Below, piece after piece: positions 26,568 to 31,080 of a stretch of DNA of 31,080 nucleotides. The translations under genes and the position numbers were made by a program. This DNA comes from Chloroflexota bacterium (GTDB lineage Bacteria; Chloroflexota; Anaerolineae; Anaerolineales; Anaerolineaceae), in NCBI GenBank assembly GCA_029265085.1, contig JAJUJY010000034.1, positions 1-31,080 on the forward strand. Reading direction: 5' to 3'. Numbering within the stretch: position 1 is the stretch's first letter; each line of letters starts with the position of its first letter. The notes under the pieces are model-generated. The model did no database searches, was not told the DNA's origin, and saw only the letters and a list, made by a program, of their open reading frames with translations.

Positions 26568-27080
26568 CTAATTCTGAGGTCGCGGTTTGTGACGGATTAC
26601 CTCGTCCTTGTTAAACGAGAACTGGACTTCTTCGTAACCCAACGGGTAATCTTTGCGCAGCGGGTGTCCCTGCCAATCGGCGGGCATTAAAACCCGGCGC
26701 AAATCAGAATGGCCGTCAAAACGGATGCCAAACATATCCCAAATTTCGCGCTCTTTCCAGTTCGCATTGGGATAAATCCGTTCAGCCGTATCCATATGGG
26801 GCGCATTCCCGTCTAAAGGAACGCGCATGCGCAAGATGAGGTTCTGCGCAGTGGAATACAAATGGTAAACCACATGAAAGCGTGGTGAGGTTTGAGGCCA
26901 ATAATCCACCGCGGTCTCATCGATCAAGAAATCAAAACCAAACTCGTCATGAAGCGCTTGCAAAGTTTCCAGGATGTGCCCAGGTGACACAATCAAGGTC
27001 ACTTCCCCCCGAAATTCTTTCATTTGGCCGCCAAAGCGCTCCTGTACGGCTTCTACTGCTGCCTGCAATTTTTCATCCAT
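26568..27080 (-). CDS. nuoC: NADH-quinone oxidoreductase subunit C (30-kDa)
   Basis: Peripheral-arm structural subunit, 170 residues. The family signature is ERIYPNANWKEREIWDMFGI with GHSDLRRVLMPADWQGHPLR after it and KDYPLGYE at 140-147. No cofactor is bound. The ATG has AAGG about ten bases upstream. A 74-base gap, the longest inside the operon, separates it from nuoB; it contains only a small GGCC-type palindrome and no terminator. Confidence 0.95.
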   Translation of the reverse strand: MDEKLQAAVEAVQERFGGQMKEFRGEVTLIVSPGHILETLQALHDEFGFDFLIDETAVDYWPQTSPRFHVVYHLYSTAQNLILRMRVPLDGNAPHMDTAERIYPNANWKEREIWDMFGIRFDGHSDLRRVLMPADWQGHPLRKDYPLGYEEVQFSFNKDEVIRHKPRPQN

Positions 27081-27154
27081 CGTTATCGCGCCTTTTTATT
27101 CTGTCGGTAGATTAGATCAGCAATCGGTCAGGACACCGCTTGAAAACAAGGCCA

Positions 27155-27637
27155 TCAGGCCCAATCCGGGAATTTTTCTTTGCGAACTTTCTCATGCAGG
27201 GTCATAACACCGTGGATCAAGCCCTCAGGGCGCGGCGGGCATCCCGCCACATAAACATCCACCGGCACCACTTCGTCCACCCCCTGAACCACCGCATAAT
27301 TATTAAAAACACCGCCGCAAGACGCGCAGTCGCCCATCGCAATCACCCACTTGGGATCAGGCATCTGGTCGTACAACTGGCGCAGCACCGGCGCCATTTT
27401 GCGCGATACCCGTCCGGCAACAATCATCAAATCCGACTGGCGCGGGCTGGCACGCATTAATTCCATGCCAAACCGGCTCATATCATAATTAGCTGCCTGC
27501 GCAGCCATCATCTCAATCGCGCAGCAAGCCAGGCCAAACAACATCGGCCACATCGAATTGGTACGCGACCAGTTAACCATTTGCTCCAGTGTGGTTGTCA
27601 CCACACCCATATTTCCGGTCTTCTGCTCTAATCCCAT
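27155..27637 (-). CDS. nuoB: NADH-quinone oxidoreductase subunit B (cluster N2)
   Basis: Carries the last Fe-S cluster, N2, next to the quinone site. The ligands are the tandem Cys38-Cys39 ([11 protein letters not shown]), Cys104 (MGDCASCGG) and Cys133 ([10 protein letters not shown]). The frame is open to 27658, but AGGAG lies seven bases before the ATG at 27637, giving 160 residues. That start makes a 10-base overlap with the end of nuoA, typical for this pair. Complete. Confidence 0.96.
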   Translation of the reverse strand: MGLEQKTGNMGVVTTTLEQMVNWSRTNSMWPMLFGLACCAIEMMAAQAANYDMSRFGMELMRASPRQSDLMIVAGRVSRKMAPVLRQLYDQMPDPKWVIAMGDCASCGGVFNNYAVVQGVDEVVPVDVYVAGCPPRPEGLIHGVMTLHEKVRKEKFPDWA

Positions 27638-27984
27638 TCTAACGCTCCTTTCTTCCACGCATAAAGATGTGCAAACTCTAAAACACCCAGGAAAATGAGC
27701 ATACCGATCAGCCCCAGCACGCCTAATTTGCGCACCACGACCGCCCAGGAGACCACAAAGATGACTTCAATGTCGAACAATATGAAGAGGACTGCAATCA
27801 GGTAATAACGGACCGACATACGCCGCCGGCCTGGACCATATGGAACCATTCCGGATTCATAGGGAGCAGATTTGCGTTGGGTAGGCCGCCGAGGGCCAAA
27901 CAGATACCCGAGAGAGACGGCAATCAAACCCACAAGAACCGCCAAACCGGTGATGATAAAAATCGGGAGATACTGCTGCAGCAT
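27628..27984 (-). CDS. nuoA: NADH-quinone oxidoreductase subunit A
   Basis: Three-helix membrane subunit of complex I, 118 residues from the ATG at 27984. A GTG at 27996 would lengthen it by four residues but has no ribosome binding site, while TGAGGA stands five bases before the ATG. Landmarks are [20 protein letters not shown] in the TM1-TM2 loop and the acidic helix [18 protein letters not shown]. First gene of the operon, 43 bases after the predicted transcription start. Confidence 0.96.
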   Translation of the reverse strand: MLQQYLPIFIITGLAVLVGLIAVSLGYLFGPRRPTQRKSAPYESGMVPYGPGRRRMSVRYYLIAVLFILFDIEVIFVVSWAVVVRKLGVLGLIGMLIFLGVLEFAHLYAWKKGALEWD

Positions 27985-28033
27985 CGCAATCCTCACAAAG
28001 TTTATTTAGTTGGTCGAAATATATACTCCACCT

Positions 28034-28062
28034 AGTATATCACAGCTAAGGGATGGTGGCAA
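28034..28062 (-). promoter_or_regulatory. Sigma-70 promoter of the nuo operon
   Basis: TTGCCA (28057-28062) and TATACT (28034-28039) on the minus strand are separated by exactly 17 bases, five of six matches in each hexamer. Predicted start near 28027 gives a leader of about 43 nt before nuoA. No stronger candidate lies in the 150-base gap. An imperfect 8-bp hairpin (28095-28123) upstream lacks a T run, so read-through from the GT-C-like gene remains possible. Confidence 0.75.
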
Positions 28063-28139
28063 TTTTCACAAGATGAATTATATGAAATTAGTGGGATTAA
28101 ACCGTTAAAATCACCTAAAAACGGGTTCAGATCGCGCCA

Positions 28140-30014
28140 TTACGGCTGTTGGGTGGTTATCACTTCAAAGATTGAAATCCCATCACGCCGGTACACTTGC
28201 AGCAAGTTCGCACAGGTTGACAACGTGTTTGGTTGAAGCGACCCAATCCCGTCTTTTAAGTATATATGAGTTATATCAGTTTGATTCACAAAATTCCAGA
28301 AGGAATTATCGCAATTTGTCAATTTGCTCGCTTGAACCGACCAGTCAATGATCTGCCGCACATACTCCGGCTTGCCATACGTAAACAGCACCGGTGGAAG
28401 AATGGACCAGCGCTTGGTCAGCGGGAGCAGCCAATAACCGCCGTCCACACCGCGATAGATCGAGCTTTGCCAGTGGGTCGTATTGATAAAAAAACGGGCA
28501 TCAGGCGGGGTATTTTCTCTCACCCATTTCAACGCCTGCAAATCTGCGCTGCTTGTAAAAACCGTTCCCGAATTAATCACATTGCGCGTGTTCCAACCGC
28601 CGTAAATCAGGCCGCCTGCCAGCACCAAAACAGCTGCCCCCTGCAAGCCTTTTTGCAGCCAGGGAAGCGAAACCTTTGCGAACTGGTCCACACCTTCCAT
28701 CACCAGGTGAGCAACCAACAGGGCTGCTGGTAAGAACAAAATAATTGCCATGTGATCCGGACGAAACGGCCCCAGGCGCAGCCAGTTCGGGTTCAGCAGC
28801 ACCAGGATTAAAACAACCCAGGCAGCCAGGGTCCGCGTGCGCCGTTGAAAAATCGCATAGATCAAAGCCAAAACAGCCAGGGCATATAACCCATAATTTG
28901 TGGTTGGACCCAGCAGGTAAAGCAAATAATCCACATAACCTGTCTGCGTTCCGCTGGAATCAGCCACCACCTTCACCGTCATGCGGCGGCCTTCCTGCAC
29001 CGCAACGCGCCACAGCCAGGGAGAGGCCAGCACCAACCCGCCCAAGGCTCCTGCAGAAACTTTCCACACCCGTGTCAGCCCCTGCGGACTGCGCACCTTC
29101 CAAACCTGCCCCAAGAGCAGCACGAAGAGATACATACCCAACAAAAGCAGGGTGGTGTAATGACACAACGCAACCCCAGTCGTAAGCAGCAGCAGGCGCA
29201 GCCAGGGTTCGTGCCGCTCAGGATTGCGGACAATATCATTTGCGGCTGCCATCGCCAGCGGGAGCAGCAGCAGCCCGGTCAAGAGGGTGTAACGTCCCCA
29301 GGTAACATAGTAAGCAGGCATTTGCAGCGCAAAAGCAACCAACAGCGCAGCCAGCAGTGCCCGCCGCCAGTCCCCCCAGATCGATTTCGCCAGGCGGTAC
29401 ACAGACAGCCCCACCAACGCATTGATTACCTGTCCAAACCAGAGCACCGCCTGAGCAGGTTCTGCGTTTGCCCAAAAAGCAAAGTGAGCCGCCAGGGCAT
29501 GAAAACCGAAATGATAGGAGAAAAACGCCGGGATTTCCGGATCCAGCGTAGCTGGAAGCCCCCCCAGCTCCATAATTTTTTGCACCAAAAAGACATGATG
29601 AACCGAGTCCACCCAGGACGGCATAACCAGCGTGCGCGCCTGGTAAAACCGCCAAAGCACCGCGCACAAAAGGAGCAGCACACCGGCAGCCAGTCCCAGC
29701 CCGTTTTTCAAGGAAAGCGAAATGGAAATATTCGCCCTGCGCTGCATGGTGGAGATCAGCCCCAACACCGACGCAAAGCCGCATGCAGCCAGCAAACTGA
29801 CCAGTGCCAGGCCAGAAAAGCGTGCTCCCAACACAAAATATAACAAAGCGGTCAAAGCCGTCAGGCTGACTGAAATGCCTATTCCATCCACAAAGCGCTC
29901 AAAGCGGTCGCGTTCATTGGAAGGCGTCCAGGCCAGCCACGCCAAACCAGGCAGCACCAAAACAACCAATGCAGCCAGACCATACCAGAGAGCATCAATC
30001 CATGGGACATTCAT
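28140..30014 (-). CDS. Multi-pass membrane protein, GT-C-like glycosyltransferase candidate
   Basis: A protein of about 624 residues with roughly 11-13 hydrophobic helices, starting MNVPWIDALWYGL at the ATG at 30014; a TTG at 30026 with a weak GGA is an alternative. After the third or fourth helix comes an acidic loop, SWVDSVHHVFLVQKIMELGG (Asp136), then PAFFSYHFGFHA, resembling the first outer loop of GT-C enzymes where the catalytic Asp lies. The last 120 residues are soluble and begin ALKWVRENTPPDARFFINTT, which resembles the outer C-terminal domain of DUF6541 and oligosaccharyltransferase-like proteins. A role in moving sugars from a lipid carrier onto a protein or glycan is plausible; donor and acceptor are unknown. 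It precedes the nuo operon but has its own promoter signal and no functional link to it is evident. Confidence 0.7.
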   Translation of the reverse strand: MNVPWIDALWYGLAALVVLVLPGLAWLAWTPSNERDRFERFVDGIGISVSLTALTALLYFVLGARFSGLALVSLLAACGFASVLGLISTMQRRANISISLSLKNGLGLAAGVLLLLCAVLWRFYQARTLVMPSWVDSVHHVFLVQKIMELGGLPATLDPEIPAFFSYHFGFHALAAHFAFWANAEPAQAVLWFGQVINALVGLSVYRLAKSIWGDWRRALLAALLVAFALQMPAYYVTWGRYTLLTGLLLLPLAMAAANDIVRNPERHEPWLRLLLLTTGVALCHYTTLLLLGMYLFVLLLGQVWKVRSPQGLTRVWKVSAGALGGLVLASPWLWRVAVQEGRRMTVKVVADSSGTQTGYVDYLLYLLGPTTNYGLYALAVLALIYAIFQRRTRTLAAWVVLILVLLNPNWLRLGPFRPDHMAIILFLPAALLVAHLVMEGVDQFAKVSLPWLQKGLQGAAVLVLAGGLIYGGWNTRNVINSGTVFTSSADLQALKWVRENTPPDARFFINTTHWQSSIYRGVDGGYWLLPLTKRWSILPPVLFTYGKPEYVRQIIDWSVQASKLTNCDNSFWNFVNQTDITHIYLKDGIGSLQPNTLSTCANLLQVYRRDGISIFEVITTQQP

Positions 30015-30059
30015 CGCAGGCAGCAACGGGAAATCCGTTATCCTTAACAGGGTAGCATG

Positions 30060-30068
30060 ATTATATCA
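30060..30068 (-). promoter_or_regulatory. Extended -10 promoter of the GT-C-like gene
   Basis: TGATATAAT is a perfect extended -10 (TG-N-TATAAT) on the minus strand. It directly abuts the T run of the upstream terminator. No good -35 is present, which extended -10 promoters can do without. Predicted start near 30053, about 40 bases before the ATG. Confidence 0.5.
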
Positions 30069-30100
30069 AAAGGCAGCCCTCTTTATGGATAAGAGGGCTG
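30068..30100 (-). terminator. Intrinsic terminator overlapping the stop codon of the Pro/Thr-rich gene
   Basis: CAGCCCTCTT (30091-30100) and AAGAGGGCTG (30074-30083) pair over 10 bp around ATCCATA, followed by CCTTTT. The left arm and loop encode the last residues (QPSYP) and stop codon of the Pro/Thr-rich protein, so the gene ends inside its own terminator. Confidence 0.8.
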
Positions 30101-30880
30101 AGTCGTTGCCGGTGGAGGGTAAGTAGGCGGGGGATAAGCCGGTGAGGTCCGGGTGGGAGGAATCGGTGTGCGTGTGGGCGGCACCGGGGTAAAAGTCGGC
30201 GGAACCGGCGAATTGGTGAATGTTGGCGGAAGCGGCGTAAACGTCTTGGTCGGAACGAGTGTCGGTACCGTCACTGTGGTTTTGGTCGCAGTTGGCGTTT
30301 TGGTAGGCGCTAATGTACGGGTAGGCGTAGGGGAACGACCTGCAGTTGGAGTCGGTCCGGCTGGCGGCAAAGTGGGCACCAGGGTGCGCGTGGGCGTACG
30401 GGTTGGCAATAAAGTCGGAAAAACGATCAGCGTTGGGGTCGGAGAAGCCGTCTCGGTGGGGATCTCGGTTACCCCTGGCGGCAGGAGGGTGGGCGTCCAG
30501 GCAAGCGTGGGCGTCATACTGGCCGCAATCAAGGTCGGGAAGCGGGTCGGCTGGCTTACACCACCCGGCAGGCGCGGCGTCACTGTCGGCACCGGCGTGT
30601 TAAGCTCCTCAATAATCACCGGAACGGCCTGTTCATCCTGGCGGTCCTGCAGCACTTCCTCAATCATAGCCACCTCAACAGGCGGCAAAAGCATGGCACG
30701 TTCGTCCGTGGAATAATCTGCTTGCAGCGGAGAGTGCAAAGAGACTGAAAAAGTCCGTGTGCCTCTGAGGAACAACCGGCCGGGAGAAAGCAGCAGCATG
30801 AGCAGAATGGCCGCGACCATCATCACGCCCAGATACATCATCAACCGCCGCAGCGAATACAGTTCCCTTTGCCGGAGCAA
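30083..30880 (-). CDS. Membrane-tethered Pro/Thr-rich surface protein, unknown function
   Basis: Starts best at a TTG at 30880 with GGGAGG seven bases upstream, giving 265 residues; the open frame runs to 30904. Residues 13-32 form one membrane helix after a basic N-terminus, so the rest should lie outside the cell. Residues 33-94 are a short acidic stem. From 95 to the end the sequence is almost only Pro, Thr, Val, Arg and Lys in 'PTxTP' and 'PPTRTPI' units, ending in Tyr-Pro-rich PAYPPPTYPPPA. Such tails are common in Anaerolineae surface proteins and look like extended, possibly O-glycosylated linkers. No catalytic domain exists. Its neighbour is a GT-C-like gene, separated by a terminator. 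A role in the cell wall is inference. Confidence 0.7.
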   Translation of the reverse strand: MLRQRELYSLRRLMMYLGVMMVAAILLMLLLSPGRLFLRGTRTFSVSLHSPLQADYSTDERAMLLPPVEVAMIEEVLQDRQDEQAVPVIIEELNTPVPTVTPRLPGGVSQPTRFPTLIAASMTPTLAWTPTLLPPGVTEIPTETASPTPTLIVFPTLLPTRTPTRTLVPTLPPAGPTPTAGRSPTPTRTLAPTKTPTATKTTVTVPTLVPTKTFTPLPPTFTNSPVPPTFTPVPPTRTPIPPTRTSPAYPPPTYPPPATTQPSYP

Positions 30881-30925
30881 CGCCGATCCTCCCAAATCAA
30901 ACAAACTAGAAAATGACCACTTTCA

Positions 30926-30931
30926 AGTATA
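30926..30931 (-). promoter_or_regulatory. -10 box upstream of the Pro/Thr-rich gene
   Basis: TATACT on the minus strand about 46 bases before the TTG start. The expected -35 position holds only a poor match. Position after the upstream terminator at 31008-31053 fits a separate promoter. Confidence 0.35.
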
Positions 30932-31007
30932 CGCAAACTTCCGGCCATTCCTAGAGGCTCAGGTTTACAGACTCTTTTCAATTTTTGCTGCAGCAGCCCC
31001 GATGCCG

Positions 31008-31053
31008 CATAAAATAAATAAAAGTGCAAAGAAAGATCATTCTCCTTCTTTGC
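31008..31053 (-). terminator. Intrinsic terminator of a gene beyond the right edge
   Basis: GCAAAGAAGGA and TCTTTCTTTGC pair over 11 positions (one G-T) around a six-base loop (31026-31053), followed by ACTTTTATTTATTTT in the minus direction. This marks the end of a minus-strand transcript that starts outside the window. No coding end can be assigned in the last 27 bases. Confidence 0.8.
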
Positions 31054-31080
31054 GCCCGCAAGAGTGCCAGAATATTTTCG

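Larger units (their letters stand above)
13612..27984 (-). other. Complete nuoA-N operon (complex I)
   Basis: Fourteen genes in the canonical order A-B-C-D-E-F-G-H-I-J-K-L-M-N, with overlaps or gaps of 2-15 bases at most junctions. The larger gaps are B-C (74), L-M (67) and F-G (49). One promoter before nuoA and one terminator after nuoN frame the unit. The complete NuoEFG module and four pump subunits with all channel residues predict a working NADH:quinone oxidoreductase coupled to ion transport. Confidence 0.95.

Noticed and set aside
27081..27154. Possible extra small gene in the nuoB-nuoC gap
   Set aside because: Only 74 bases, no start with a ribosome binding site and a stop in frame; it is an ordinary intercistronic spacer.
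30153..30716. Plus-strand Val/Gly-repeat open frame opposite the Pro/Thr-rich gene
   Set aside because: The apparent VGVGVTVGG repeat is the reverse complement of Pro/Thr codons. The minus-strand reading has a good ribosome binding site, a membrane helix and a terminator.
1..31080. Search for CRISPR arrays, insertion sequences, phage genes, toxin-antitoxin or defence modules
   Set aside because: No spaced direct repeats, transposase or integrase motifs, or recognisable defence proteins were seen on either strand. The only tandem-like repeats are the Pro/Thr codons at 30083-30600.

Overview
The window looks like chromosomal DNA of an anaerobic Chloroflexota bacterium, most likely of the Anaerolineae. 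Four things suggest this: a complete 14-gene complex I operon in the order nuoA to nuoN, a secreted protein with a long Pro/Thr-rich 'PTxT' tail, two very large MalT-like LuxR regulators of a type abundant in that phylum, and a Thermus-type isocitrate dehydrogenase. The phylum assignment is inference from gene content; no search was run.

Positions 1-7732 are an accessory, visibly AT-richer region. It holds the N-terminal part of an MFS transporter (running off the left edge), a 900-residue STAND/LuxR regulator, a membrane-anchored alpha/beta hydrolase and a 71-residue conserved small protein, all on the minus strand. A second 931-residue STAND/LuxR regulator is divergently transcribed on the plus strand. 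A perfect palindrome matching the FNR consensus lies directly before the first regulator.

Positions 7733-11815 hold a tRNA-Arg(UCG) gene beside a DUF985/Cupin_5 gene, a P-loop kinase fused to a C-terminal beta-rich domain, a tandem GNAT acetyltransferase and a small three-helix membrane protein. All are on the minus strand. Between the cupin and the kinase is a non-coding stretch with a plus-strand promoter-like sequence followed by a perfect 13-bp hairpin and a short T run, which could be a small RNA gene.

Positions 11896-27984 are the metabolic core. A stand-alone isocitrate dehydrogenase gene carries NAD-type cofactor residues and has its own promoter. Upstream of it (to its right, same strand) lies nuoA-N, encoding all 14 subunits of NADH:quinone oxidoreductase with every expected Fe-S ligand motif. 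The operon starts at a good sigma-70 promoter (TTGCCA-N17-TATACT) and ends in a strong intrinsic terminator after nuoN. IDH makes NADH (if the cofactor call is right), which NuoEFG would oxidise while NuoLMNH pump ions.

Positions 28140-31080 hold a GT-C-like multi-pass membrane protein and a membrane-tethered Pro/Thr-rich protein, each with its own promoter-like signals, then a terminator belonging to a gene beyond the right edge. Several start codons were moved from the longest open frame to positions with a Shine-Dalgarno sequence; each case is stated. I saw no transposase, phage gene, CRISPR array or obvious frameshift. Most of the window is ordinary core and accessory sequence; the most speculative items are listed as findings with tests.
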